From Beroe forskalii (taxonomy: Eukaryota; Ctenophora; Nuda; Beroida; Beroidae): DNA of 64,000 bases. The stretch is taken from NCBI GenBank assembly GCA_011033025.1, contig WFMF01000018.1, positions 186,001 to 250,000 of the forward strand. Direction: 5' to 3'. Below are positions 37,001 to 52,000 of the stretch, piece after piece (the first letter of the stretch is position 1; each line of letters begins with the position of its first letter). The position numbers and the translations under genes were made by a program. The notes under the pieces are model-generated. The model worked only from the letters and a program-made list of their open reading frames with translations, did no database searches and had not been told where the DNA came from.

Positions 37001-40000
37001 CGCGTGAGTGGGGCAACCCTCCATTGTGGAGCGATCCGTTGAGACCCACCTGGCTTGCACTACTAGTCTGACTATAGTCCCCTTACCTGGGAGCCAGGTG
37101 GTACAACTCTTTCGAGAAGCAAATGAGCGGGGGCGCCCATCCGAAGATTGACTACAGAGTCTATTTGTACGGGGTCTGTTTGTACGGGGTCTGTTTGTAC
37201 GGAGTCTGTTTGTACGGAGTCTGTTTGTACGAAATCTGTTTGTACGGAGTCTATTTGTACGGAGTCAGGTTTGTGTTTGACTTACAGGGTTTCCGTTTAT
37301 TGAAAATATCACGAATTAGAGGGTTAATGTTTAATCCATGAGAACAAATAACCATAGCTGACCTTTTAAATCCAGTCAATTTCCTTTTCAAATTTCAAAT
37401 GCAATGAAACCCTTTTATTTTACTTTTTAGCGACTTTTTGGCATTGCTTCGTGACGAATCTCTCTTCCTCATGCTTTAAAAGTTCGGACTTCCCCTAGAT
37501 TGCCCAAAATCTCGCTTCCGCAGGCTTTGAAAGTTCGGACTTCCTCTAGATTGCCCAAAATTTAATTTCAATCGCAACAATTTCTAGCTATTAGCTCCTT
37601 AATAGATTTGAAATTTCAAAAATTTTCCCCAAACGTAGAGCGTGGGCTTTCATATTCTGCGCGCGCATTTAAATCTCCTGAATGCTATCAATGCTACGTT
37701 CAGCAACGTACACGTCCTTGATTTCCTGATGACCTATCCTGAGATAAGGTGCGCGCTGCCGCTACCCAGCTTCACAAAAGTCGGGCAACATGCTATAGTT
37801 CATTATAATATATGAAGTCTATAAGTTATTGGGTAATGGGCAGGAAGTTGATTTGATTGATTGAAACTGCCAGCAGGCGAATCGCAAAGGGTTTCTCAAT
37901 AAGTATTTTCAATTTTGTGCTTTAATAAATCCTGATTTTTTGTCAGTGTTTATTTGATTTGATGGTTTGATTGGTATCTTATGCATTGAATATTGCATGA
38001 ATCATGTCATACTGGATTAGTAATGATTGGAATAACTCTTAATATATTGCTATGCTATAAGTATAGGTACCTACCTGCACTCCATAAAGTAGTGGTTTCT
38101 GAGAACTGGTTTTAACTGTGTCAATTTCACCGGTTAATATGATGAGATGACACTATCGCTTTTAAGAAGGTTAGGATCAGGATTGGGTTGGAATACGGCC
38201 TAGAGTTTGGGCTAGGGTAATAGTAAAGGTTATAATAACGGTAAGATTAGGGCTATGGGTAGAATTTGGTTAGGATTCGATCATTAATCTAGGTTGGGCT
38301 ATGGTTAATATTCGATTAGAGTTGTGTTGTTGCCTCTTCGGTAGAACCTACTACTGAAGTAAAATGTATCGAAGATGGTTGAGTTTCTTGGATTCTACCT
38401 AGAGGTGATCATATGACAACAGTGACTCATGATACGACGTCACAATGCTTGTCAGTGTGTAATTCATGTCAACCATGTCTGCTTATCACTGCTTCAGTGG
38501 TTGCGAATGCTTACCTGTGCTCATGAGAAGATTTCACATGAAATCTATGAAGTGGTTTGGTTTCTGAGTTTTGTGATGCAGCTGCTAAGCCATCACTACA
38601 GCGATCTTAAAGCTACAGCTACGATGATATGACACTCACTTCATTGATCCACGATTTCAATTCTCAGTTCACGATTTTCACGATTTCTCCATAAGTAGGT
38701 ACCCTGCTACTAGTAAAACACTGTAATTGCCCAGTTCCACAGTTCACGAATAACCACAACGAGCTGACTTTTTAATGCAAAGAACTTTCAAATCATCACC
38801 AGAGCTACTAGGTACAGATTCCTCCATAAGTAGGTACCCTGCTACTAGGTACCCTGAGCTACTAGGTACTCTGCTAGTAGGTAGTAGTTACCCTGAGCTA
38901 CTAGGTACAGATTTCGCTCCACTTAATATATTGCGTGATGTACATGCTTACACGCGGTGAGAGAGGGAGGAGAGATTGAAGAGTTTTAGCATCTCTCACA
39001 GGTGTCACGTGATAGCAGTAAGACAGGTCCCACGAAACGTAATGTTATTACATATTATGCAGAGATTATGCAGAATATCACCAATGTCATTATGTGTGTG
39101 CGTGTGTGTGTGTGCGTGAGTGTGTGTGTGCGTGTATGTGTGTATGTGTGTGTGTGTATGTGTATGAGTTTCTGTGCGCGCATGTGTACACTGCGTGTAA
39201 TGTGTATTACAACAAGAGGCGTATACATCGCAAGATTACTACCAGAAGGTACAGAGCTAACCCTGTATGGAGCCCTACGGTTTCTGTCCCTTGTTTAACG
39301 AGTCGTACAGCAAGGACATTCATCGTATTAAGCCAGGCAAGGCACGTAGGTTCTCCCCACGTAGGTTCTTGTTCAGGTTTATGAGTATCTGAAAAGAAAG
39401 AAATGTACTTGTATAGGATGTATGTGAATGTGTATAATGTATATTTGTATGTGCCAGGTATGTGTGTATGGGAATACCCGATAATAAAATGTATAGTTCA
39501 ATAGTTCTTGTATACTTTGATCATGTATACAGACTGCAACTCATCTAAGACGGTGGGCTATGCTACATGTAATAAGCTATTAATTTCTAGATCTAGTGAG
39601 CAGTGACTTGAAGGTGTAAAGTGCCATATTCTGTGCAGCCTCACGACAGTTAATTTTAATTCTAAGATTTACTGCGAAGCTGTGTTAATAATATCGGAAT
39701 TTACTCCCCAACGCCCATGATCGAAGCTTAACGAAATGGAATTGTGATGGCTGACGAATGGATTTTTTGATTTTAGAGGTGGTTGTAGTAACATAAAGTT
39801 GATTGAAGGAGAATGAAAAACCCGCTCCCCTATCGCCCTTCTTTTGTCTTTGTTGCGAGGTAGTATTGGGTCAATTGCGAGGTAGTAGGGGGTCAATTGC
39901 TCTCCTCCACGTGGCGACCCTGGAAACTGGCCTTTCTGTTCCGTCCCTGGCAGCTTAGGTCTGAGCTAACGAGCGCTAGCATTGCACTACGCTAGTCTAC

Positions 40001-43000
40001 ATCTGGAGGGTTGCCACAACCCATCAGATGTTGAAAACACATCCCTAATCCCAAAATGCTCGTGATGTGTGGCATGTGTGCGTTGCCCTGGTACTCGCAC
40101 ACATCATCGCAGCAGACGAGGCACACGAACCATAAGGGACAAATCTTAACAATTCTATCTTTCAGAACAGACGGAAACAAGAGTACAAAAGAAACCAAAA
40201 ACTCCAAGAGAGAGAGTTCCAAGAGAGCCACGAAACCCATAAGCTCCGAGAGAGCCCCAAAACCCAAAAACTCCAAGAGAGAAAGCTCCAAGAGAGCCCC
40301 AAAACCCAAAAACTCACTACTATAATTGTCAGCCAAGATTACCATTAAGCCATAAGTTATTTCCAGCCCCAATCATCATTTTAGTGATTGGCAACACCCT
40401 ATCTGTTACTATTTGACAGAATGGGGTGGGTTGGGAATAACAGTGCATTTCTAAGCCCCATGACAACACTGCACAATGACCCTAACTCTTGAATCATGAT
40501 CACCATTCTACAATATTCTCACACGCTATACTACTCGCATCTTCGACCAACATGCTAACATTGTGAAACTTGTCACAACAAAATAAAGCATTTAATAATA
40601 TGATATTACACATCAAATAAGAGAACGTACTCTGATCATTGAACACTATGAAATATTTTATTATCAACATACCCAACTAGAGAATTAAGTTTACTCACCC
40701 ATTAAATATTATGCAATAATTTAAGCCCAGTCCACCATAAAGCCATAGCACAGCTATTCTCAGCCCCAATCACCATTTTAGTGATTGGCAACACCCTATC
40801 TGCTATTTTCTGACAGAATGGGGTGGGTTGGGAATAACAGTGCATTTCTAAGCCCCATGACAACACTACACATTGATGGTAACTCCTGAATCCTGATCAC
40901 CATGACAATATTACTCCCGTCAACACGCTATACCACTCGCAACTTCGATTATAAAAAAACACAGTATAACACAGTATAACTTGTTTGAACAAAATAATGC
41001 ACTTTAACACATCAAATAAGAGAACATCATTGATTACTATGTATCAACTATAGTATCAACAAGGGAATTAACTTTATCCACCCAATAATATGCAACACTG
41101 CAACATTATATTAACTCACCAAATAATGGATTTCATGCTGTTCACCCAATTCAACACTACATGCAAAATTATTGTATCACAGGAATTATATGGGATTTTA
41201 GTCTTTTCACCCAAATTTAAACAGTTATTTATCAACACACTAGATAAAGGAATTTCGCTGTACTACAGTACCTACATTACGTTACATTACTATATAAACA
41301 TGGAATAAGAGAATTACGTCTATTCACCCATAATACCAATTACGTCTATTCATTACTATATAAACATGGAATAAGAGAATTACGTCTATTCACCCATAAT
41401 ACCAATAATCCACTACATTGCGTTACTAAAACATCAATTATCAAATAAACTGATCATCCACTACTTGGCAAACACACCAAATAAGGGAATCGCGCTGTAT
41501 ACCCAATGCTAGATAACATACCAATATAATACATACAAAAAATTAGGAAAGGAAGTTAGCTTACTCACCCTGTACTATTATTAATGCTATAATTCTGTAA
41601 TGATGCCTATCACAAGGAATGCTTTAAGTTGTAGCATATTAAAGTTTAGTAACACACCAAATAAGGGATCTCTCACTGTCTAGGTTCATCCAATACTTCA
41701 TAGAAGTGTAGTACTAACTATCACAGCATCACAGGAAAAAAAATAATATTTTCACCTTATAATACATCTAACATCAAATCAACACACCAAGGGAATTTCA
41801 TAATATGTTCACCCAATACTAAATATAAATATATTATATGAAGACATACTATTGAGGAAACTTATTAGTTCACCCAATAATTCATAACACAATACTATAA
41901 TCATATTAACCCATCAAATAATGCAATTTGCCCTGTTAACCCAATAATCAACAAGTTGTTACCTCAAATTAGAGAATCAAATCTGCCCATCCATCACCAT
42001 TCAGCATGCTACATTATTATTATTATTATTAACATAACAAATAAGCTAATAACCTGAATATAATCCGCTCAGTACTCACTCATTAATTTGTAATATTACA
42101 TAAACAACTTAATAAGAGAATTTAGTCTGTTACCCAATAATACATAAAATTATGTCAATATCACGAATAAGTGAAGTTAGTAGAAACAAAGTAAAATATG
42201 ATATAAACAAACTAAAAATAGAATTTAATCTAGTCACCTAATATCATATAACATAATACTTAATAGGTATCTTTATCAATTAATAGAATAATAAATAATA
42301 ATAAATTAGAACTAAATCTGTATAAATGTACCTAACACGACATAATAACCTTTTACTTGTTATAACATGTAGGATAGTAGGATGTTAGAATATCAAAAAA
42401 GGGAAATTACTCGGTTATCCAATACTACGTAACTTTGTTTTAACCATCAAATAAGGATATCCAATATTCATCATGTTCAACCAATACTTTATAACATTCC
42501 ATTAAGTACATCAACTTACCATAAAAGGGAACTCACTCTTTTACCAAATACCATTTAGCATCGTAGGAACTTAAACCGTTAATTTAGGGATTCTGCCCAA
42601 TCAAAAATTCGTTTTTATGTATACAAATATGGTAGTTTATATCTCTGCACCTAACAAATTTTTACAACAAATTATAGAATGATAGGTTCTCTTACTAATA
42701 ATTAAATTTACTTGGTCCATCCAATCATATTAATAACATCGAATTATTAAAGACGACTGTTTGAACTGCAGTGTGCACGGCTTGAGTTTGTATGGTGTAC
42801 GCCATATATACATGTTATTTATTTTTGTCTGCGTGCCGCACGGACCTGGGCATTGTGCACCAGGGGCACATGGGGTGCATTTCGAACTGCCTTTGTAACA
42901 CACCAAATAAGGGAATTTAGTATGTTTACCCACAATACGAAACAACAGTACAGAAGGGTTTGATTCTGGTCCCCCATACAAGAGATTCAGATACAGGACA

Positions 43001-46000
43001 TTCTTGTCCATTTCTTGTCCTGGATACAAGTAGTAAATAAGAAATTGGAGGAGAAGCCTTTGCCTTTTTCATCGCCTTAAAAAGAAATTGAGCATATGTT
43101 TTCGGCTCAAGCCAGTTAGGCAGATAACTTCTTGAGTTGAGGCCATTGGGGTTTATTACCCAACTGGCACTTATAGTTAAGCGTTCAATAGTTTGTATAG
43201 TCACCTGCCCTCTGCTATTTAGACTATTTGGCACGCCAACATATCAGCCTCGCCGCTCGCGGCACGACCGTTACTCCTCAGACTTAATTGTTAAATGTGA
43301 GGAGTCTTGTCGTTCGGCACAGCGCATCTTCGGAAGCGCATCTACATACATACATATTGGGAACTGACTGACTTTATTCTTAATCTGCCAATCTGTTCAA
43401 ATATGGGCAAATATTCCGACTGCTGTCAAGTCAGTAACAAAATACCCACAGACTTCGGTGGGAAGTCGCACGGTTTTTGTGAAAATGATCGTTGAGACCC
43501 TCGTGATTCAGTGGTGGTACAACGTCATTGTAATGATTTTATTTGATCACAGAATGTGTGCCATAGTGTGTTGTGTGGGCGTGGTCAGCGTGTGTACTAT
43601 ACACACAAGCGAGTCAGGGACGTTGCGTCGTTGTGGGCTCCGAGCACCCTGAACCCTTCGACGCTCCATTGGAATATCATTGTTTTGAAAAGATAGAGAG
43701 GGTTGTAGCAACGGAAAGACTGTTGTAGTGGAGAGGATTGCAGAACTGCTGATGTATTGATTTGGCAGTGATGTGGCAGTAATGTGGCAGTGATGTGGCA
43801 ATGACGTGGCAGTGACGTGGCAGTGATGTGGCAGTGATGTGGCAGTGATGTGGCAATGATGTGGACACAGAGGGCTTCCATAAGCTGGATGACAGATTCT
43901 TGTAATACCCTGACTCCTTGCCATTTATGGTACTTCATTCGTGCCATCAGAGGTACATGTGAAAACACTGGGAGTAGGGTGTGGTGTGCACATTGCTGTA
44001 AATTATATTATGGTGATACCATCTGCTGCAGGAACGTGCGGCCCCTTTTAGAATGAGGGTATTTGTACAGGCTCGCACCCACCTGTTAGGGTTTAGCCCG
44101 ACTTTAGGAGTCTTTGATCTGCTTCATTTCTATGTGACTTCAGGAGTCACATTGAGGTCTGTTTCTTCTGTGTCCGCCACAGGGGGCTCCGGATCCACTG
44201 TTCATAGCTCCAAATTTTATGCCAATTTGCGTGAAAACTTCTCCCTCCCTCATTCAGGGCTGTGAAATGAGAAGAAAAACTGGTGCAGACATGCAAATTA
44301 GGTACACCTATGTAAAGTGAAAGACAAATCTTAGATTTTCCCTTGAGTCTTGTTCACTTTTCCCGCAATATATATCTAAAAACTGAGGGGGGACGTGACC
44401 ACTGTCCCCCAGGAACTCAGGAATAACGTTTTTCATTCTTTTCCGCATGTTTCGTAAGGAAGAAATACTTGAGAATTATAGTGATAACTTCTAGAACTTT
44501 CTGCGTCCACTCAAAGTTACAATATTCTAAGTACCTGGTCTATTTCCGATCGGTTTTCTGCTTTTACTTTACTTTAGCAAGCCTAATTTATTTGACCAAT
44601 AATATATATACACATAATTACGCCCGATTTATGCGGGATATGTTCTTAATGCTGCTGCGTAATAATAAGTGCAATCATCCCTCATTTGGGCATACCAGCT
44701 CAATATACACACATAAAGTATAAACTCTCTTTCTTGAGTTTTCGGGAGAACACATAAGCATAATATTATATTTATATGCAATGAATAAAATATATAATAA
44801 TATAATATGGATCGTATGAATATTATGCAACATAATTATGCCATGTCTGTGTGCGTGTGTACGTGTGTGAGTGTGTGTGAATAGATATGTAGATATAACT
44901 GAAGTTAACCTGAATTATCGCAAAATTCAAGTGTTCTGATAAATTTTATCAGGACTTTGGTGGTGATTTAGAATTGATTTGAATGGGGATGTCCTTGATG
45001 TGGGGGGCATTTCAAATGTGACGTGTCTTCTTTGTATAGCCAGGTAAAATATTAAGTGATATGGGGTAATTATAAACAAGCTAAATTACATTTTTAATTT
45101 AAGTAACCATTGACCATTGTATTATTGATTATTGATATGGTTGATACACCTATTTTTTCTTTAAATTGAAAACGGTCTTTTGAGAGACTGAGCCTAGGGA
45201 TATTATTTTGAAAAAGATAAAGAAACCTAGCATAGGATCTTGAAAACAAAAGATAATTTATGAAACCTGCTGATCTTCTTTATTTTTAATTGAAACTGAC
45301 AGCCTTAATAAAGTTTCAAATTTGTGTTTGAATCCGATGAGATTCATTCTAATAAAAAGTCTGCTTTTTGGGGGCTGCGACCCCATACCCCCACTTAAAG
45401 GTTTATTTAGAACGTATCTTTCACTACATTTCAACTGACCCAATCAAAATTCGAAAAGCTTCTTGAAATTTTGGTTCTACGAGACCCCTGTGTACAAAGG
45501 GCAGAGTCAGGAAATATTTCTATTTCTGAATTTACAAAAATTAAAGTTTTTAAATTTACATACTTTATATTTATAATTTTCAAACTCTAAGTGATTATAT
45601 TTTAAAATCGCTATTGTAGTTTGCAACATGTAAAATCTTAGTCTGAATACAACAATTGTAGCCATGCAAGAACTTTTACGTTTTACACGGCATGCAACAA
45701 TGATTGTAAAATGTAAAATTGCAGATATTATCACAAGCTTAATATAGATCTATGAATGTTATTAAAACTGTAAATTCTAATATATGTATTACTATGTATC
45801 AAGCAATCATTAAAAACAATCTATACAAACTAACTAAAATGTTTCTACTTTTTCTCTAAATGAAAATTTCGCTACATAAATATCACCAAAAGGTCATACG
45901 AGCGAATTACTGCGGGAGACTCCCGGGAGTCCTCCGGGAGTCCTCCGGGAGTCCTCCGCGAGTACTGCGGGAGTACTCCGGGAGTACTCCGAGAGTCCCC

Positions 46001-49000
46001 CGGGAGTCCTCCAGGAGTCCCCCGGGAGTCCCCCGGGAGTACCCCGGGAGTCCTACGGGAGTCCCCCGGGAGTCCTACGGGAGTCCCCCGGGAGTCCTAC
46101 GGGAGTACCCTGGGAGTACTCCGAGAGTCCTCCGGGAGTCCCCCGGGAGTCCTCCAGGAGTCCCCCGGGAGTCCCCCGGGAGTACCCCGGGAGTCCCCCG
46201 GGAGTACCACGGGAGTCCTACTTCTGGGTGGCCATATTGATACGTATATTGATAGTGTTATTTTAATAACCTGTACATTATAATGATAACGGATTTTCTC
46301 CAACGAATCACCTTTAATCGTACTAAAAAATCACTAAATCTGAATAAGTAATAAAATAGTAATTCGCATCAAATAGTAATGCCCTGATTTTAAATAACCG
46401 TTCACTTTAAATGTGGAAAAATTTTTAGACTCCCGTAGGACTCCCGGGGGACTCCCTGGGGTACTCCCTAGGACTCAGGGGACTCGGAGGACTCGAGTAC
46501 TCCCAGGGTACTCCCGGGGGACTCCCGGGGTACTCCCGTAGGACTCCCGGGGGACTCCCGGGGGTCTCCCGTAGGACTCCCGGGGGACTCCCGGAGGACT
46601 CTCGGAGTACTCCCGGAAGACTCTCGTAGTACTCCCGCAGTACTCCCGGAGGGCTCCCGGAGGACTCCCGGGAGTCTCCCGCAGTAATTCGCTCGTATGA
46701 CCCACCAAAAAGTTGAAATTTAAAAACAGCGTAGAAGTTGGGACAGCATCTGGGTTATAGCTAATTATCTTCGTCTTTTTTCTCCATCACAATCTTCATT
46801 TCCATCTATCCCTTTCTTCCCTCCTCCTCCTCTTCTCTCTTCTTTCCTCGTCTAGTTGGAACATCTCAAGGTTCTTCCCTGAAAGATGCAATGTACTTTT
46901 ACTAATTTTATTTTTACTAATTTATAGTTGACAATCATAGTCCATAGATATTTGTCAAAATATGCTTCTAAGCTTTCAAAATTTACCAAGAAAGGATAAG
47001 GATTCAAAACATTACATTAAAAATTACAGTATATTGCGACTTTGAATATAAAATTCACGGTTATTCAAAATCCTCAATACCAAGTATTGAAACTCTTATA
47101 TTTAAACCCCTTCTCACACGCTAATTAAAGTGTAAGTATGCGCATCATATTATGTATTAGATGATCTGTTACATTACGTCATGCATATTGAAATCTGTAA
47201 CACTGGGAGAGACGGACGAATCTTTCATCAAATCAAATACTGTACGGTACTACTATGTGTGGGTAATATGACATATTCAAATAGTGGAACTGTGTGATTG
47301 CTCCACCTAGAAGATAGTGACTGATAGTGATAATAGTGTGCCTACAAGATAGTGACTAATAGTGATATACTGATAATGACATGACCTCAAACTCTGGAAT
47401 TGTAGATGAAGTGACGAAGACCTGTTGATTGTTCAGTGGTTTTGAACTGTGAGGGATTTCCTTGGCCTGCTAGCAACGAGCTGCAACTGTAAACGGCCTT
47501 CCCTTAGGGGGGTACGGATGTCCTGTTTTATAAAGGCCTCTTGAAAAATCCTAGGCCCAAACATTCATTTTAATCAGACATTTAGGTTGTATTTTCATGT
47601 TCTTAACCATGAAATGTTTTAAGAGCTCAAAATTTGTTTGAATATGACACAAGAATTGAGGCCTCCCCTGACACATCCAAAAGGCTGAACTTTGAAACAT
47701 CTATAGGCCCCTACTACTCGAATAGGTACTCACGTTGCAGTGTTTTGGTGCGTTGATGGTTTTCTTGAATCCCTCCATCAGGAAGTCTGGGATGGGGTGG
47801 GAGTGCAACCAGTCCTTGTGGTCAGAGTACCTGTTCCACCTAAGTGTACCTATATGTTAGTGTAGTTCAGAGGAGCCAACAGGTCAAAGATATCAAAAAT
47901 CCAAAAAGGCCCTAGGATTAGAAAATGTGGCCTTAATGACACACAGGCCTTGGTTGTGTTAGATCTATCGTCATAATCATTTCCCTCACAAACGCACATA
48001 GTGGCCAGTGGCCACATAGTGAATTCAGTTGAGTGTATCGCGCCAGTAGTATAATCCATTACAGCCAGGTTTAACACACATACATACACATTCCGTACCC
48101 TAGAGTCATTGAAAGGTCATCAACTGACCCTTCTAACCCAGGGTTATGACGTCACTCTCTATCGAGCGTGGAGGATATATACCTACATTATCATACTTTA
48201 TCATCACTATTATTAGCGGGGTGATTACCAAATGAATATATTGAATATAATACTTTACTGAGCGGCAAGCTGAGCTATACAAGAAGAATAGGCGGTTATG
48301 CGGAGTTAGATTTACCGTGATGGAGCTTCGTAATGACGTCATTTTATTATTTTAAGGCGTGATTCACACGACTACTGAGTCTCCCACCAGGGATGAATCG
48401 TACGTCAGTAGGCTTACATTGCTACATGTTGGGCTCAAGATTTCACAATATACTCTCCACATTTCTCAATCTACACTCCACATTTCATGATCTACACTCA
48501 ACTTTTCACGATCTACACTCAACTTTTCACGATCTACACTCCACATAATTTCACAATCTACACTCCACTTTTCACAATCTACACTCCACTTTTTACAATC
48601 TGTTCTCCACTTTTTACAATCTACATGGTTCACTTACATTGGAGTGTTTCTCCACCACTGCTCGTGAACGCCTGGTAGCCGGGCAACACTGACTGCAAAC
48701 CTCCTGATCAGCGAGTAGATATCTGGAATTTAGAAATAAATTATACAAATTTTTATTATTTGTGAAGTCAATATACTTTATTGACCGTTATTTAGCCGGT
48801 TAAATGTGGGCCAAAAATAAATAATGCAAGATAAATCTTAATTATCATTGTGGACTATCATTTAGTCCAGTAAAATAAGGCCCAATAAGATATCTATAGA
48901 CAAGAGTTCTCTCCCCCCCTCGACACTTATTCTGATCAGCTAGTATCCTCTTCAAGCAGCAGGGGTAGAGCTGGTGTCTGTCCTTCTTGCAAGGCCACTT

Positions 49001-52000
49001 GCAATACAGGTTGTCCATGAAGGCACTGCTCTTGTTGAAGAACCTTCCCAGTCCTTCCTGGTCGTCGAGGTCACCCCAACTCCAGTCTCTGTCTACGGAA
49101 TCTGAGAGGGTGTGATAAGTTTTTAATACCACCCCAACTCCAATCCCTGAGAGGGTGTGATTAGTTAATAATACCACTTCACTTTGAGAGTAACGCCTGA
49201 TCTGTGGGAGGGCGCTGCGCGGCCCTCAGTGAGAAGGTTACTTCGGCATCTGAGCTGAGGTATAGGATTTGATGTTATATGTCTGATTGATATTATCAAA
49301 TATGAACTCTTTCAGGGGAACTGGTCGTAGTAGACCCATGAATAACTGTTTTTTACTCACTCCAAGCTTTGAGCGGTCCGAACAATCGAACATCCTATTG
49401 TATGTTGTGATTTATGATTATATCGCTGATTTATTAAGTGAAGGTACTCACTCCATGCTTTGAGGGGACCGAACATCCTGTCACACCGTTCCTCGAACTT
49501 GTTCTTTACTCGCTCGCTGCTGCGCTCGTACTCCCTGTAATCGTCAAACGTGCCTTGAACCATCTCAGCGATCTGCTGTGCAGCTGCAATGTACAGTTGT
49601 TATATACGTAACGAATTCTTGAACGTTGATGAATTGAGAGAACGGTGATGAATTGATAGAATTTTTCCCGAATTTTCCCATATAATGTCTCAAAATGAGG
49701 AAAATATTCGAGAATGTGAATTTCTATAGCTCTCGTAGTTATTTAAGTATTTATCATGTATATAAAAATTAACGTTACCCTCGAAGACATGATCGAAGCA
49801 GGTCTCTGATCGGTCGTTCCTTGACTTTTCACACATTCCGTTCAAGAACGTTCCTGCCACTCTGGATAGCTGCAGAATAGGTAGATCTTTGAAACGTCAG
49901 AGATTGTAAGGAAGCACCAAAAATAAATACCAAAAAGTAAGTAAATTTTGGAGGAAAAAAGTTGCGAATGGTGGCCATTTTTGATGGGGTCACTTTTTTC
50001 CTCACTTTCATTTTTCAAGAGCTTCTTGCTCGTTAGCGGTTGATTACTTACCGCTTGCAAGTCAGTGTTACGTAACATGGACTTGATTTCATCGAATCTA
50101 CCGCACTCGTAGTTTTCCCTTAGCCAGTTGCCGTCGTAACTGAAAGAAGGTACAGTCAGGAATGCGTGTCAATACTTCAATACAGTTTGTGAAAGATCTA
50201 CAGTAGAGATATAGATATAAATTTAGGTTCCGCATAGAAGTGTGGTAAAACAGCATAGAACTGTGGTAGAATGGCATAAAAGTGAGGTAAAAGAAGCAAT
50301 ATTCACAGCAAGAGATTTTGCCCTCACTTACAACTGCACAAAGTATGGTAAAAGAAGCACTATTCAGAGAAAGAGATTTCCTTCCTCGGCTCCTCACTTA
50401 CAACTGCACACAGTATGGTAAAAGAAGCTCAGTATTCAGAGAAACTTAAAACTGGACGCAGCCGAATGCGGCCTTTAGGAGGTCCTTGCCGCACTTGCAG
50501 AAGTCGTAGTACTGAAACAGTGTGTTCAGCTCGTTGCGGGCTACCCGCACAGCGCCCACCAGGGTCTCAGCCTGCAGGAACTCCCGCACAGCCCGCGGCC
50601 CCTCGTTGATAACGTAGCGGGCGAGGTCACACTTCAGTCCCCGGCATTCCTCCTTCATCTGCCCGAACTTACGGACACAGTTACAGTCGAGGAGGTGGGA
50701 GCTGTACGCCGTGCAGTTGCCTGTTTCCTGGGTAAAGTGGGGGAGAAGTGCAGTTGCCTGGTTCCTGGGTGAAGTGGGAGTGAAGTGCAGTTGCCTGGTT
50801 CCTGGGTAAAGTGGGGGTGAAGTGCAGTTCTTTGGTTCCTGGGTGAAGTGGGGGTGAAGTGCAGTTGCCTGGTTCCTGGGTGAAGTGGGGTGAAGTGCAG
50901 TTCCCTGGTTCCTGGGTGAAATGGGGTGAAGTGCAGTTCCCTGGTTCCTGGGTGAAGTGGGGGTGAAGTGCAGTTGCCTGGTTCCTGGGTGAAGTGGGGG
51001 TGAAGTGCAGTTCCCTGGTTCCTGGGTGAAGTGGGTGAAGTGCAGTTGCCTGGTTCCTGGGTGAAGTGGGGTAAAGTGTAGTTCCCTGGTTCCTGGGTTA
51101 ATTAAACAGAATAAATTGGGATGTTTGGTGATTTTAAAAGTTATCTCGACGAAAAGTTTGATAAAACCTATAATGGGACTTTGAAGTGATTTCAAGAGAA
51201 TGACATATAAACAGAATTACTTGGGACAGAACTCCGGCTGTATAACAGAGGGATGAAAATTGTAGACAGTTAGAAAAAAACCTATAATCGGAAGTTTTAA
51301 GCGGAGAGAAGGGGATGACAAATGTACTGACAATACTTACCAAATCGCAGAACTCCGGCAGTATCTTGTACTGACTATACTTACCAAATCGCAGAACTCG
51401 GGCAGTATCTTGTCCCGGGCGAGTTCCCTCAGTCGTCCGTTCCACTCGAACTTGTCGGAGTTTCGCACGCGTGAGACGATCCTCTCGAGGTCTGACCGGT
51501 CCAGACCCAACCACTCCATGATCGTCGTCACCTGTTTGTAACGCGTTATCGAAACCTCTCACGATTACACGCGTTTTAGAACACTCGTGCGTGTCTATAA
51601 TGCGTAGATACTTGCCTTATCGGGGCTACGCGTTCGGTAAGATTCAGAAAATGGACTAGATAGGCGCGTGTACTGTTTCTAGATTCGTACTTGTACCGCT
51701 AAGTCAGAACGAAAACGAATGAAGAAACCTCTCGTAGAAATCATGAGACTTTCTGTGAAACCCGTGATAAATTCAAATATTGAAATTCTCTCGACCATCG
51801 TCCATCAGTTCGAAAAGCACCTGCTAACACCTATACTCATTTCTTACCCGGGGACGTAAGTCAGCGTTTTGACTGACGGCTCCGACAGTCAGCACGGTCA
51901 GCAACAACCACACGGATCTCATGATGACTCGAACTCAAGAAAACAGTTCACCAAACTAACTCACGCTGCTTCCGTGGGCTTGTTTATAGTCCCCGGAGCA

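Noticed and set aside
39002-39384. Cys/Val-rich ORFs
   Set aside because: They come from a (GT)n microsatellite.
40056-40325. Lys/Ser-rich last-exon candidate
   Set aside because: An acceptor-like site is present but no upstream exon in phase was found. Kept only as a repeat.
43547-43968. His/Thr-rich - strand ORFs
   Set aside because: They come from the GTGATGTGGCA tandem repeat.
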